The notes under the pieces were generated by a model. That model saw only the letters and a program-made list of their open reading frames with translations. It made no database searches and had not been told where the DNA came from. A stretch of DNA of 64,000 nt from contig NZ_LMDB01000002.1 of assembly GCF_001425005.1 (NCBI RefSeq), positions 248,001 through 312,000 of the forward strand. Reading direction: 5' to 3'. The stretch is from Duganella sp. Root336D2 (GTDB lineage: Bacteria > Pseudomonadota > Gammaproteobacteria > Burkholderiales > Burkholderiaceae_D). A program made the translations under genes and the position numbers. Shown here piece by piece: positions 24,581 through 34,027 of the stretch (positions within the stretch are counted from its first letter, which is position 1; every line of letters begins with the position of its first letter).

Positions 24581-24984
24581 GGGCGCTGCTGGCCGCTGCG
24601 GCCGCCGCTGCCTTGCTTGGCGGCTGCTATAACCGCGCCACCGAGCTGGCCGAGCTGTCGCGCCACCATGCTACTGCGGCCGGCCACGTCGCCGTGCTCG
24701 AATGCCATAACGACGGCCAGTGGTGGTACGAGTTCGAACTGGAAGGCAAGCGCCGCCGCGGCCCGGTGCGTGAGCCTGCCGGCTGCGCCCAGCGCAAACT
24801 CGGCGATAGCGTCACGGTGTACTACAACCCCTCAGCGCCCGAGGTGCATCGCGCCGTCGCGCCTGCAGCGGCGTATCAGCAGGAACATGGCTTCCACGTG
24901 CCGCTGTGGCTCTGGTTCGGAATTGGTGCGCTGGCGCTGCCGCTGTCGGCCTGGGTGGCCTTGAAGCGTAGCAGCAAGCGCTAA
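24577..24984 (+). CDS. Putative lipoprotein with DUF3592-like domain
   Basis: 135 residues from a TTG overlapping the ndh stop. A short signal ends in lipobox LLGGC at residues 13-17. The middle has a small beta-domain (HVAVLECHNDGQWWYEFELE, KLGDSVTVYYNPSAPEVHRA), the pattern of DUF3592 proteins. A C-terminal helix (LWLWFGIGALALPLSAWVAL) is followed by KRSSKR. Lipid anchor plus C-terminal helix is unusual; if the N-terminal segment is instead a membrane helix, the protein is a two-helix inner-membrane protein. Function unknown. Translational coupling to ndh suggests a link to the respiratory membrane. Confidence 0.65.
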   Translation: MRALLAAAAAAALLGGCYNRATELAELSRHHATAAGHVAVLECHNDGQWWYEFELEGKRRRGPVREPAGCAQRKLGDSVTVYYNPSAPEVHRAVAPAAAYQQEHGFHVPLWLWFGIGALALPLSAWVALKRSSKR

Positions 24985-24988
24985 GGAT

Positions 24989-25672
24989 TCAGCTTATCGG
25001 CGGCTTGGGCAGGGTGACGCTCAGGACAGCGCCTTGCTTGCCATTGGCGGCCAGCGACAACCAGCCGCCGAGGAAAATGGCGCGCTCGCGTATCATGCGC
25101 AAGCCGTGGTGCTGGTGCCAGTCGCCATCCGCAACGGCGGTCTGGCCCAGGCCGACGCCGTCATCCTTTACTGTCAGGACGATGCTGTCGTCCATATCGT
25201 CGACGATCACGTCGACCTTGCTGGCGCGTGCATGCGTGGCCACGTTGCGCAAGCCTTCTTCCGCGGCGCGCAGCAGCACCACGCGGTGCGCGCGCGGGCA
25301 GGCCGGTTCGTCTTCCGGCAGGCTGCACTGGGCTTTCATCAGCTGTTCCGCGCCGAACTGGGCCACCAGTTCACCCAGCGCCACACGCAAGCCGAGGAAT
25401 TCCAGCTTGTCGTTCCACAGCTTGTGCTGCATGCCGCGGTTGGTTTCGATGATGTTGTGCAGCAGGTTTTTCATCTGCGCGGCGCGGTCGAGCAAGGCGG
25501 GCTCCGGCGGCAGCTTGGAGGTGAGCAGGCCGAGATGCATGGTCAGGGCCGTCAGCGAGGAACCGAGGCTGTCGTGCATCTGGCGCGACAGGGCGCGCCG
25601 TTCATCGTCCCAGCAATTGTTGACGTAACCCAGCAGCTCCCGCAGTTCGGCGGCGTCCGTGTTAGCAGACAT
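24989..25672 (-). CDS. Soluble NarL/UhpB-type histidine kinase (orphan)
   Basis: 227 residues. HisKA_3-type dimerisation helix with phospho-acceptor His in ALSRQMHDSLGSSLTALTMH, then the ATPase with N box LLRAAEEGLRNVATHARAS, DDGVGLG, and HHGLRMIRERAIFLGG. No sensor domain or membrane segment, so the input must come from a partner. No NarL-type response regulator is adjacent, so its cognate regulator is elsewhere or it acts with the nearby hybrid kinases. Confidence 0.86.
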   Translation of the reverse strand: MSANTDAAELRELLGYVNNCWDDERRALSRQMHDSLGSSLTALTMHLGLLTSKLPPEPALLDRAAQMKNLLHNIIETNRGMQHKLWNDKLEFLGLRVALGELVAQFGAEQLMKAQCSLPEDEPACPRAHRVVLLRAAEEGLRNVATHARASKVDVIVDDMDDSIVLTVKDDGVGLGQTAVADGDWHQHHGLRMIRERAIFLGGWLSLAANGKQGAVLSVTLPKPPIS

Positions 25673-25787
25673 ATGTTTGGCAGTCCATGTTTATTGCCTT
25701 GATCATACATGAGGATGGTCGTGGGGTGGCGCACATACAGCCAGCAGTGCGCCTGTCAATCTGGCAGCTCACCAGAGGAGACGCAAA

Positions 25788-26282
25788 ATGAAAGACGCTA
25801 TTGCTTTGTTGAAACAAGACCATGCCAACGTCAAAGCCATGTTCAAGGAGTTCGAGGGCCTGGGCGACCGCGCCTTTACCAGCAAAAAGAAGCTGGCCGA
25901 CAGGATTTGCCTCGAACTGACCAAGCACGCCACGGCGGAAGAAGAAATCTTTTATCCGGCGGTGCGGGCGGCATCGAAAGAAGCTGACGACCTGGTCGAT
26001 GAGGCGACGGTCGAACACTCCAGCGCCAAGGACCTGATCGCCCAGATCGGCGAAATGGACCCGCACGACGAGCTGTTCGACGCCAAGGTCAAGGTGCTGG
26101 GCGAATACATCAATCACCACGTCAAGGAAGAAGAGGGTGAGATGTTCCCGCTGGCGAAGAAGGCCGGACTCGACCTGCAAACCATGGCGCGCGAGATCGA
26201 AGCGCGCAAGGACGAAATCGAGTTCGTGCCGCCGCGCATGCCGCAGGCGAGCGCCGGCCAGGCCGGACGCATGCGGGTCTGA
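25788..26282 (+). CDS. Hemerythrin HHE domain protein
   Basis: 164 residues. Metal ligands are in IALLKQDHANVKAMFKEFE, LTKHATAEEEIFYPAV, VEHSSAKDLIAQI and YINHHVKEEEGEMFPLAKKA, the full HHE set for a di-iron site. Related stand-alone proteins (YtfE/ScdA-like or DUF2249-linked) repair Fe-S clusters or buffer oxygen and NO, but no Fe-S repair domain is present here. AGGAG precedes the ATG. It is flanked by signalling genes, and its stop is adjacent to the end of the convergent hybrid kinase. Confidence 0.92.
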   Translation: MKDAIALLKQDHANVKAMFKEFEGLGDRAFTSKKKLADRICLELTKHATAEEEIFYPAVRAASKEADDLVDEATVEHSSAKDLIAQIGEMDPHDELFDAKVKVLGEYINHHVKEEEGEMFPLAKKAGLDLQTMAREIEARKDEIEFVPPRMPQASAGQAGRMRV

Positions 26283-27914
26283 TCAGGAGCGCATGGTGGC
26301 CGGCGTGCGCGCCAGGCATTGGTCGATGGCGCGCAGCAGCTGGTCGACGTCGACCGGCTTCACCAGGTGCATGTCGAAGCCGGCATCCATCACGCGCCGC
26401 TGGTCGTCTGCCAGGCCGTAGCCGGTCAGGGCGATCAGCTTGATGTGGTGGGTCTCCGGGTTGGCCCGCATGCGGCGTGCCACTTCATAGCCGTCGATGC
26501 CCGGCAGGCCGATGTCGACCAGGGCAATGTCGGGCCGGTCGGCAGCAGCCTTGGCCAGGCCCTGGAAGCCGTCGGCCGAATGCTGCACCGGGTAGCCGTA
26601 GCAGCCCAGCATCATGGCCATCATTTCGCGGCCGTCGTCGTTATCCTCCACCAGCAGCACGGCTGGCTTCGGCTGTTCGCTTGTTTCCATGGGTATCGCC
26701 TTCGGTTCAATCACATGCTCGATGCAGGGCAAGTGCAGGGTGAAGGTGCTGCCTTCGCCTGGGCCATCGCTTTCAGCATACACATTGCCGCCATGGAGTT
26801 CCACCAAGCGGCGCACCAGCGACAGCCCGATGCCGAGGCCGCCTTGCGCGCGGTCCAGCGTGCTGGCGCCTTGTACGAAAACGTCGAACACTTGCGGCAG
26901 CAGGTCGGCCGAAATGCCGACGCCGCTGTCGTGCACGCTGATCGTTACTTCGCCATCGTCCACATCGCTCAGCAGCTCGATGCGTCCGCCGGCCGCTGTG
27001 TATTTCAATGCGTTGTCCAGCAGGTTGCTGATGACCTGTTCCAGGCGGGTGGCGTCGCCATTGACCCAGCACGGGGCGATCTCGACTGACAGGTGGTAGT
27101 CTTCCAGCCGGCCGGTGGCGCGGAACGTTTCCAGCGTGGTCTTGAGCAGGGCCGACATATCGAGCGGCAGCCGGTTGAGCAAGATCTTTCCTGACATGGC
27201 GCGGCTCAGGTCAAGCAAGTCGTCCACGATACGGCCCAGGTGCCGGCTCTGGCGCTGGATGATTTTTTTTGCATGGCTCACGCTGTCGGCGTTCACGCCC
27301 GGCAAACCGATCAGCGAGGCGGCACTGCTGATGGCCGACAAGGGGTTGCGCAACTCGTGGCCCAGCATGGCCAGGAATTCATCCTTGGCGTGGCTGGCGC
27401 GCTCGGCGGTCTTGCGTTCTTCGATCTCGCGCAACAGGCGCTGGTTGCTGGCGATCAGGTCGGTGGTGCGCTGGCTCAGCTGGCGCGCCTGGCGCCGTAA
27501 CTCTTCGTTTTTGGTGGCGAGTGACACGAAGACGCTGATCTTCGCGTGCAGCACTTGCGGAATCACCGGCGTGAACAGGAAATCGACCGCGCCTTTCTGG
27601 TAAGCCTTGAGGCGGTCCAGTTCATCCGCCACGAAGGCGGTGATGAAGATGATGGGAATGTCCGATGAGCGCGGGCGCTGGTGGATAGCTTCCGCCGTTT
27701 CAAAGCCGTCCATGCCCGGCATATTGACATCGAGCAGGAGCACGGCGAAGTCGTGCGTGAGCACTTCGCGCAAGGCTTCCTCGCCAGAGCGCGCGGCGAC
27801 GACTTCATAATTCTCCTGCGCTGCCCACTGCTCGAGCAGGTTCGTCAGTGCGAAGAGGCTGTTGGCGTCGTCATTGACGACGAGGATCTTAGGCTTGTCC
27901 ACCAGTCTGATCAT
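26283..27914 (-). CDS. Hybrid histidine kinase, REC-HisKA-HATPase-REC
   Basis: 543 residues, soluble. Order: receiver 1 (residues 8-125, LLLDVNMPGMDG acceptor Asp), a coiled linker (140-180), HisKA with FLAMLGHELRNPLSAISSAA, HATPase with NLLDNALKYT and HDSGVGISAD plus GGLGIGLSLV, and receiver 2 (415-530, ALVDIGLPGIDGYEV). An N-terminal receiver in front of a kinase means it is itself phosphorylated, typically by another kinase of the network. All acceptor residues are intact. Confidence 0.95.
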   Translation of the reverse strand: MIRLVDKPKILVVNDDANSLFALTNLLEQWAAQENYEVVAARSGEEALREVLTHDFAVLLLDVNMPGMDGFETAEAIHQRPRSSDIPIIFITAFVADELDRLKAYQKGAVDFLFTPVIPQVLHAKISVFVSLATKNEELRRQARQLSQRTTDLIASNQRLLREIEERKTAERASHAKDEFLAMLGHELRNPLSAISSAASLIGLPGVNADSVSHAKKIIQRQSRHLGRIVDDLLDLSRAMSGKILLNRLPLDMSALLKTTLETFRATGRLEDYHLSVEIAPCWVNGDATRLEQVISNLLDNALKYTAAGGRIELLSDVDDGEVTISVHDSGVGISADLLPQVFDVFVQGASTLDRAQGGLGIGLSLVRRLVELHGGNVYAESDGPGEGSTFTLHLPCIEHVIEPKAIPMETSEQPKPAVLLVEDNDDGREMMAMMLGCYGYPVQHSADGFQGLAKAAADRPDIALVDIGLPGIDGYEVARRMRANPETHHIKLIALTGYGLADDQRRVMDAGFDMHLVKPVDVDQLLRAIDQCLARTPATMRS

Positions 27915-27916
27915 AG

Positions 27917-28453
<537 letters not shown>

Positions 28454-28487
28454 CCTGCATGGCGGCCTGTCGTATCAGGCTGCCGGC

Positions 28488-29459
28488 TCAGGCTGCAGTA
28501 ACGTGGACTTGCGGCGACGGCACCGCGTCCGTATGCGCTGCAGCGCAATAACGGTTCTTGCCGGTACGCTTGGCTTCGTAGAGCGCGGCGTCGGCAACAT
28601 GCATCAGGTTGTCGACCGTGCCGGCATCGTCAGGGTAGAGCGCGATGCCAAGGCTGGTCGACAGCTGCAGCGTCAGGCCATTGACCTGGTAGGGCTGGGC
28701 CACCACTTCCACCAGCTTGCTGGCAGGTTCCTGCGCATCGGCCAGGGTGCCGACTTCGCCCAGCACAATCACGAATTCATCGCCGCCGATGCGCGCCACG
28801 GTATCTTCCTTGCGCGCTGAATTGACCAGGCGCTGTGCGACCTGCTTGAGGATTTCGTCGCCGTAGGCATGGCCGTGGGTATCGTTGATGGCCTTGAAGC
28901 CATCGAGGTCGAGGTACATGACGGCTGCGCGGCGCTGCTGGCGCGCGGCGTGCTGCAAGGCGTTGGCAATACGGTCTTCCAGCAGGCGCCGATTGGGCAG
29001 GCCGGTCAACGGGTCGTGCAGTGCCAGTTCCTGCTGCTGCTTGCTGTAGGAGGCCAGTTCCTTGTACAGCAGGCGCACCTCCAGCATATTATGGATGCGC
29101 TTGTGTACTTCGAGCAGGTCGAACGGCTTGCTGATAAAGTCGCGCGCGCCGGCTTCCAGCGCGGCGATCTTGAAGCTGGGCTGGGCCGTCAGGGCCAGCA
29201 CCGGCAGGTAGCCTTCCTGCTCGATCTCCTTCAGGCCTTTCATGACCTGGAAACCATTCAGTTCCGGCATTTGCAGGTCGAGCAGGATCAGATCATAGCG
29301 ATGCTGGCGGTGCAGGGGGCAAACCTGCTCCGGTAGCATAGTGGCCGTCACATTGGTGTAACCGGCATCGCGCAGAATCTCCAACATCAGGTCGATATTG
29401 TCTGCACAATCGTCAACTACCAAGATCTTGGCATTCAGGATCTCATCAGGGCTTGGCAT
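28488..29459 (-). CDS. Response regulator with GGDEF output (diguanylate cyclase)
   Basis: 323 residues from the ATG of MPSPDEILNAKILVVDD, preferred over an upstream frame that lacks a ribosome site. Receiver 8-130 with acceptor Asp in LILLDLQMPELNG, a helical linker, then GGDEF 160-310 with ARIGGDEFVIVLG intact. This is the PleD/WspR-like layout in which phosphorylation promotes dimerisation and c-di-GMP synthesis. It is encoded among histidine kinases that could phosphorylate it. Confidence 0.95.
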   Translation of the reverse strand: MPSPDEILNAKILVVDDCADNIDLMLEILRDAGYTNVTATMLPEQVCPLHRQHRYDLILLDLQMPELNGFQVMKGLKEIEQEGYLPVLALTAQPSFKIAALEAGARDFISKPFDLLEVHKRIHNMLEVRLLYKELASYSKQQQELALHDPLTGLPNRRLLEDRIANALQHAARQQRRAAVMYLDLDGFKAINDTHGHAYGDEILKQVAQRLVNSARKEDTVARIGGDEFVIVLGEVGTLADAQEPASKLVEVVAQPYQVNGLTLQLSTSLGIALYPDDAGTVDNLMHVADAALYEAKRTGKNRYCAAAHTDAVPSPQVHVTAA

Positions 29460-29585
29460 GGCGGTCTCGGGAACTGGACTCTCAGTGTATCTTGCGACAG
29501 TTTGCCGTGGCGCACGTGTCATTAACCAGTCTAGCAAAGATTTCGCAAGTTTCTTGTAGGACATTTTCCCGTGCTTGGGTAGGCC

Positions 29586-32330
29586 TCAGCCACTCTTGCT
29601 GGCGTGGCAAACCCGTTCAATCGTGGCTACCAATTCAGAAGGCTCTATGGGTTTTGGCACGTGATCGAGGAAGCCTGATTCGAGCGCATGCAGGCGGTCT
29701 TCGGGGCGGGCAAAGGCGGTCAGCGCGATGGCAGGCAAGGCGCCGCCGCGCGCCGGCCCGAGGGCCCGGATCCTTGACAATAATTCAAATCCGTCAACAT
29801 CGGGCATGCCGATATCGCTCACCAGCAAGTCATAGTGGCTGCCGCGCGCCAGGGCAATCGCTTCGGCGGCATTGGCGGCGCACTGCACTTCGCAGTTGCA
29901 ATCACGCAAGATTCGCCCGACCAGCTCGCGCGCATCGGCCTCGTCGTCCACCAGCAACACTTTGAGGCCAGCCAGGTCGCGCAAGCCCAGCTCGGGCAAG
30001 GGCGCGCGCTCGCTGCGTGCCGGGCTGTGCATGCGCGCGGCGCGGATTTCCCCGCTTGCCAGCGGCAGCCGTACGCTGAAACTGGAGCCCATGCCTTCGC
30101 CTTCGCTGCTTGCCGCTACCGTGCCGCCGTGCTGTTCCACCAGGTGCTTGACGATGGACAGGCCGAGCCCAAGGCCGCCATGCCGGCGCGTGGTGGAAGC
30201 GTCGGCCTGGCGGAAGCGCTCGAACACATGGGGCAGGAATTCGTGGCGGATGCCAAGGCCGTTGTCGCTGACGGTGATGTCGACGTGCCCCTCGTGGGCC
30301 CAGATCGAAGCGCGCACGGTCCCGCCGCGCGGCGTGAACTTGAGCGCGTTGGTGAGCAGGTTCCACACCACTTGCTGCAAGCGGTTGGCGTCGCCTGCCA
30401 CGTGGCCGGTGGCCGAGAAGTCGCGTTCCAGCCGGATGCCCTTGGCCTCGGCGGCCGGGCGCACTGCTTCCAGGGCGGCATCGACTACCACGGCCGGCAT
30501 CAGCAGCTTCATATCAAGCAACACCTTGCCGGAGGTGATGCGGCCCATGTCCAGCAAGTCTTCGATCAGCTGCGCCTGGGCGCGGGCGTTGCGCTCGATG
30601 GTTTCCAGGCCGCGCAGCTGCTCTTCCTGCGTGCGGTTGCCGCGCCGCAGTACCTGCGCCCAGCCGAGGATGGCGGTCAGCGGCGTGCGCAGTTCGTGCG
30701 ACAGCGTGGCCAGGAATTCGTCCTTCATCTGGCTGCTGCGCTCGGCTTCGGCGCGCGCACTGCGTTCGCGGTCCAGCAGTACCTTGCGCTCTTCCGCGGC
30801 GCGCTGGGCGGCGTCGACCATGCGCGCATTGTCGATGGCGATGCCGGCCTGGGCCGCCACGCCGCTGACGATCCGTTCGGTGCGCTCGTTGAACATATCC
30901 GGTTCGGGGTGGCCGAAGAACAGCGTACCCACCACTTCGCCGGCCCGCGCCAGTACCGGCACGGCCAGGCCGCTGCGTACATGGGGATGCGGCAGGCCCT
31001 GGAAATCGTCCGGCGGTGCGCCCGACAAGGTATGCATGGCCTGCTTGCCGCCGTCGCCGTCGGCGCCGTGATAGAAGAAGGCGCCAAAGCGCGCGCCGGA
31101 TATGCTGGTGGCGGCATCGGTGACGTCCTGCAGCAGCGAATGCAGGTCGCGGTTCTGCACCAGCGCCGTGCCGGTGCTGTTCAGCAGTTCGAGGATATTG
31201 GTTTCATCGCGCAGCTGTTCCTGCACGCGCTTGACCTGGTCGACGTCGGTGCTGGTGCCGAACCAGCGCAGGATGCGGCCACTGGCATCGCGCATGGCGT
31301 TGGCGCGCGTCAGGAACCAGCGGTACTGGCCGTCGCGCGCGCGGATCGGGAACTCCATTTCGAAAGGTCGCCCGGTTTCCACCGAAATGCGCCAGTGCGC
31401 CAGCATGGCGGGAATGGCTTCCGGCGCATACACCTGGCGCCAGCCTTCGCCCAGCATGTTCCAGTCGTCCATGCCGGTGTATTCCTGCCAGCGCTCGTTG
31501 TACCACATCATGGCGCCATCGCTGCTGGCGATCCAGGCCAGTTGCGGCATGCTGTTGGCCAGTGCCCGCAGTTCTTCTTCGCTGTTGCGCAAGGCGTCTT
31601 CGGTGGATTTGCGCGCGGTGATGTCCTGCATCATGCCTATCACGCCGCGCAATTCGCCGGCGTCGCTGAAGTCGCCGTGTCCGATGACGGACAGCCAGCA
31701 GATAGCGCCGTCGCGGTGCCGGATGCGGCATTCGACATTGAAATCGCGCCGCAATTGCACCGCGTCGGAGAAGGCCTGCTCGACCACCTCGAAGTCTTCC
31801 GCCGCGATGCGGTCGCGCAGCACCGGCCAGGTGATCGGGATTTCTGCCGGCAGCTCGAAGATCTCCGCAGCGCGGCGCCCCAGGCGCACCTGGTTGGTGG
31901 CGGCACTCCATTCCCAATCGCCGAGCCGCCCGGCGGCCAGCGCCACTTGCAGGCGGTTGGTGCTTTCGCGCAGGCCGCGCTCATGCAGCTTGCGCTGGTG
32001 GATGTCGAGCAGCAGGCAGGTCATGCCCAACGGCGAAGGCCAGGCGCGCACTTCCATCCAGCGCTGGCTGGGCTGGTAAAACAGTTCGCAGGCGGCCGGC
32101 AGGCCTTGCTCGAGCGTGCGGCGCAGCGGCGCTTCCAGCGCGCCGCCGGCCAGGGCGGGAAAGGCGTGCCATAAGTTCTGGCCGCGCGGATCGTGCAAGG
32201 AGGTCACCGGCGGCAACAGCATGTCCGCCGCCCTGGGGTTCAGGTATTGGACGGTCCAGTCCCGGGCAATGACGGCGAAGCCGTCACCCATGCTATCCAG
32301 TACATTGTGCGTGCGGGGATCGGGACTCAT
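29586..32330 (-). CDS. Multi-PAS/GAF hybrid histidine kinase with C-terminal receiver
   Basis: 914 residues. Three PAS regions (about 10-110, 130-245, 255-370; with PAC ends such as FDVECRIRHRDGAICWLSVI-like segments), a GAF domain (385-530), HisKA with FLATLSHELRTPLTAILGWA (His near 547), HATPase with NLLTNALKFT, DNGLGIRHEF and GGLGLGLSIV, and a receiver at about 785-905 (DLLVSDIGMPDVDGFELL). No membrane helices, so it senses cytoplasmic cues. The ATG at 32330 was chosen; a TTG eight codons upstream is possible. It lies 47 bp from the PAS-REC gene and is likely cotranscribed with it. Confidence 0.95.
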   Translation of the reverse strand: MSPDPRTHNVLDSMGDGFAVIARDWTVQYLNPRAADMLLPPVTSLHDPRGQNLWHAFPALAGGALEAPLRRTLEQGLPAACELFYQPSQRWMEVRAWPSPLGMTCLLLDIHQRKLHERGLRESTNRLQVALAAGRLGDWEWSAATNQVRLGRRAAEIFELPAEIPITWPVLRDRIAAEDFEVVEQAFSDAVQLRRDFNVECRIRHRDGAICWLSVIGHGDFSDAGELRGVIGMMQDITARKSTEDALRNSEEELRALANSMPQLAWIASSDGAMMWYNERWQEYTGMDDWNMLGEGWRQVYAPEAIPAMLAHWRISVETGRPFEMEFPIRARDGQYRWFLTRANAMRDASGRILRWFGTSTDVDQVKRVQEQLRDETNILELLNSTGTALVQNRDLHSLLQDVTDAATSISGARFGAFFYHGADGDGGKQAMHTLSGAPPDDFQGLPHPHVRSGLAVPVLARAGEVVGTLFFGHPEPDMFNERTERIVSGVAAQAGIAIDNARMVDAAQRAAEERKVLLDRERSARAEAERSSQMKDEFLATLSHELRTPLTAILGWAQVLRRGNRTQEEQLRGLETIERNARAQAQLIEDLLDMGRITSGKVLLDMKLLMPAVVVDAALEAVRPAAEAKGIRLERDFSATGHVAGDANRLQQVVWNLLTNALKFTPRGGTVRASIWAHEGHVDITVSDNGLGIRHEFLPHVFERFRQADASTTRRHGGLGLGLSIVKHLVEQHGGTVAASSEGEGMGSSFSVRLPLASGEIRAARMHSPARSERAPLPELGLRDLAGLKVLLVDDEADARELVGRILRDCNCEVQCAANAAEAIALARGSHYDLLVSDIGMPDVDGFELLSRIRALGPARGGALPAIALTAFARPEDRLHALESGFLDHVPKPIEPSELVATIERVCHASKSG

Positions 32331-32377
32331 AACGTTCGATTGTAGCCTTGACAAGCAACTTGCCGCCGCACCATTGC

Positions 32378-33190
32378 CTAATGCAAACCTTGCAACACCT
32401 GCTGTAGTTGTTCGATGTCGTAGGGTTTTTGCATGGAAACGGCGGGAAAGTCGAGGTGGCTGGTCAAAGACTGGCTGTAGCCGGAGGCAAAGACGATGCG
32501 CAGGCGCGGCTGGCGCTGGAGGGCGGTGCGGCCCAGTTCGACGCCGCTCATGCCAGGCAGGCTGACGTCGCTGAACAGCACGTCAAATTCCGCTTCGGCC
32601 AGCTGTGCGAGCGCCGCTTCGCCGTTGGCTGCGGCGCTGACCTCGTGGCCGAAGGCGCGCAGCATTTCGCAGACCAGGTACCGGGCGTCCTGGTTGTCTT
32701 CCACCACCAGGATGCGCAAGTGGCCATCGTTGGCCGCGGCGGAGGGTAGGGCGGCGGCGCTGGCCGGGGCCAGGGTGCACAGGATGCCGGCGACTTCGCC
32801 GTCGGTGCCGCGTACCGGGGTGTAATGCAGGTCGAAGCTGGTTTCCGTCATGTGGCCGTCGCGCCACAGCTTCAGAGGCTGGCGCAGGAAGACCAGGCTT
32901 TGCCCGCTCCAGGCTTGTTCGATGGCTTGCGGGTTCCAACTCCACGCCGAAGGTGGCACGGCCGGCACAGTGCCGCCGGGCGGAACTGTGCTGGCAGTGC
33001 CGACATTGCTGGCATAGGCCTGGTTGTAGAGCATGATTTGCCGGCGGCTCCACAGCAGCAGCATCGGCAGCGGGGTGTTGAGCATGATGTCCAGCGCCAG
33101 GCGCAAGGCCTGGGGCCAGGCCTCCTGCGGGCCGAGGTCGGCGCGCGACCAGTCCTGGGTTGCCATGCTTTCACCTGCGATTTGCGCCAT
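32378..33190 (-). CDS. PAS-like domain protein with C-terminal receiver
   Basis: 270 residues. The first 140 contain a PAS-like fold of the kind seen before phytochrome-type kinases (PQALRLALDIMLNTPLPMLL, then TETSFDLHYTPVRGTDGEVA). The last 120 are a receiver (ILVVEDNQDARYLVCEMLRA, FDVLFSDVSLPGMSG with acceptor Asp, and KPYD). There is no kinase or output domain between or after them, so it looks like a shuttle receiver carrying its own sensor. It is upstream of and co-directional with the multi-PAS hybrid kinase. Confidence 0.86.
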   Translation of the reverse strand: MAQIAGESMATQDWSRADLGPQEAWPQALRLALDIMLNTPLPMLLLWSRRQIMLYNQAYASNVGTASTVPPGGTVPAVPPSAWSWNPQAIEQAWSGQSLVFLRQPLKLWRDGHMTETSFDLHYTPVRGTDGEVAGILCTLAPASAAALPSAAANDGHLRILVVEDNQDARYLVCEMLRAFGHEVSAAANGEAALAQLAEAEFDVLFSDVSLPGMSGVELGRTALQRQPRLRIVFASGYSQSLTSHLDFPAVSMQKPYDIEQLQQVLQGLH

Positions 33191-33241
33191 GTTTATATCA
33201 GTGCCGGGATGTCAATATGGGCAATGCTACACCAAGGGCGA

Positions 33242-33270
33242 CAAAAAAAAAGGCCCGCTAGCTGCGGGCC
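33242..33270 (-). terminator. Intrinsic terminator for a leftward transcript
   Basis: On the minus strand a GGCCCGC stem, 5-base loop and GCGGGCC are followed directly by nine T's. The plus-strand reading has no T-run, so direction is clear. It lies upstream of, not after, the PAS-REC gene. Confidence 0.8.
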
Positions 33271-33534
33271 CGAATTCTATTTTCTTGGAGGAGAATAGAG
33301 GAGACAGGTGAATGATGCTGCATCGCGGAATAAAGATCCAATTTCGATTCATGATGAGAGAAATGCGTTTCATGAATGAAGTAATAATGTCCATAAGGCA
33401 ATAAAAGAAATTGTTTCGCAGTGCTGGACAATCGGAAAACCCCCACATATAATGCTGCCTCCTTGCACAGGATACTGCGCAGGAAAGAGCCGGAAACGCC
33501 GGTTTCGCCTTGGAAAGTTGAGTAGAACGTAAGC

Positions 33535-33563
33535 TTTCCAAAACGAAATTCATGCGATATAAT
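33535..33563 (+). promoter_or_regulatory. Promoter of tRNA-Arg copy 1
   Basis: TTTCCA (33535-33540), 17-bp spacer, TATAAT (33558-33563), 12 bp before the tRNA 5' end. Confidence 0.65.
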
Positions 33564-33575
33564 CCTGCTTCTTAA

Positions 33576-33652
33576 GCGGCTGTAGCTCAGCTGGATAGAG
33601 TACTTGGCTACGAACCAAGGGGTCGTGGGTTCGATTCCTGCCAGCCGCACCA
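33576..33652 (+). tRNA. tRNA-Arg (anticodon ACG), copy 1
   Basis: 77 nt including encoded CCA. The acceptor arm GCGGCTG pairs with CAGCCGC. The D-arm GCTCAGCTGGATAGAGT is standard. The anticodon loop CTACGAA reads ACG at positions 34-36. The T-arm has GGTTCGATTCC. The ACG form, with A34 edited to inosine, reads CGU, CGC and CGA. Confidence 0.98.
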
Positions 33653-33708
33653 GAATTTGCAGCAAATGTTTGAGCCCTTCGCTGTCGAGCGAGGGGAGTA
33701 GCAGGAAG

Positions 33709-33738
33709 TTGGTAGTATGCATAACTGACTGTTATAAT
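33709..33738 (+). promoter_or_regulatory. Promoter of tRNA-Arg copy 2
   Basis: TTGGTA (33709-33714), 18-bp spacer, TATAAT (33733-33738), about 9 bp before the second tRNA. This suggests copy 2 can be transcribed independently of copy 1. Confidence 0.55.
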
Positions 33739-33747
33739 TTAGTTTTT

Positions 33748-33824
33748 GCGGCTGTAGCTCAGCTGGATAGAGTACTTGGCTACGAACCAAGGGGTCGTGG
33801 GTTCGATTCCTGCCAGCCGCACCA
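33748..33824 (+). tRNA. tRNA-Arg (anticodon ACG), copy 2
   Basis: 77 nt, identical in sequence to copy 1 including CCA. The spacer from copy 1 carries a small GC hairpin (CGCT/AGCG around GTCG). Confidence 0.98.
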
Positions 33825-33879
33825 GTTTTTGTAAGTGTTGTAGCCGTCGCTGTCGAGCGGCGAGGAAAAAGCAAGTTTT

Positions 33880-33956
33880 GCGGCTGTAGCTCAGCTGGAT
33901 AGAGTACTTGGCTACGAACCAAGGGGTCGTGGGTTCGATTCCTGCCAGCCGCACCA
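33880..33956 (+). tRNA. tRNA-Arg (anticodon ACG), copy 3
   Basis: 77 nt, identical to copies 1 and 2. It follows copy 2 by 55 bp with no clear promoter of its own, and is followed at once by an intrinsic terminator, so it is the last gene of the array. Confidence 0.98.
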
Positions 33957-33961
33957 AATTG

Positions 33962-33998
33962 AAAGGGTCCATACCGGGAGGTGTGGACCCTTTTTCCT
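33962..33998 (+). terminator. Intrinsic terminator after the tRNA-Arg array
   Basis: AAAGGGTCCA and TGGACCCTTT form a 10-bp stem around a 12-base loop, ending in a T-run (TTTTTCC). Confidence 0.88.
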
Positions 33999-34027
33999 TT
34001 TTGCCGTTTGCGGCCTATACTTCAGGC

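Larger units (their letters stand above)
33191..33575. other. 385-bp gene-free stretch before the tRNA-Arg array
   Basis: AT-richer than its surroundings. It holds a strong intrinsic terminator pointing left near its left end and the promoter of the first tRNA at its right end. No convincing protein gene is present. A 30-codon plus-strand frame from 33312 after a purine-rich stretch, and a minus-strand frame that reads through the terminator hairpin, are both poor candidates. The minus strand between the terminator and about 33550 may encode a small RNA, since the terminator has no annotated gene upstream of it. Confidence 0.5.

Noticed and set aside
33312..33404. 30-codon plus-strand frame MMLHRGIKIQF... 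after a purine-rich run
   Set aside because: Low-complexity Met-rich peptide, no homology, no conserved features; random frame in AT-rich DNA is likelier.
33576..33956. CRISPR-like direct repeats
   Set aside because: The repeated 77-mers are complete tRNA genes with spacers of unequal length; no Cas genes.
33604..33972. Short peptides read from the tRNA-Arg genes on both strands
   Set aside because: They are translations of the repeated tRNA sequence and disappear outside it.
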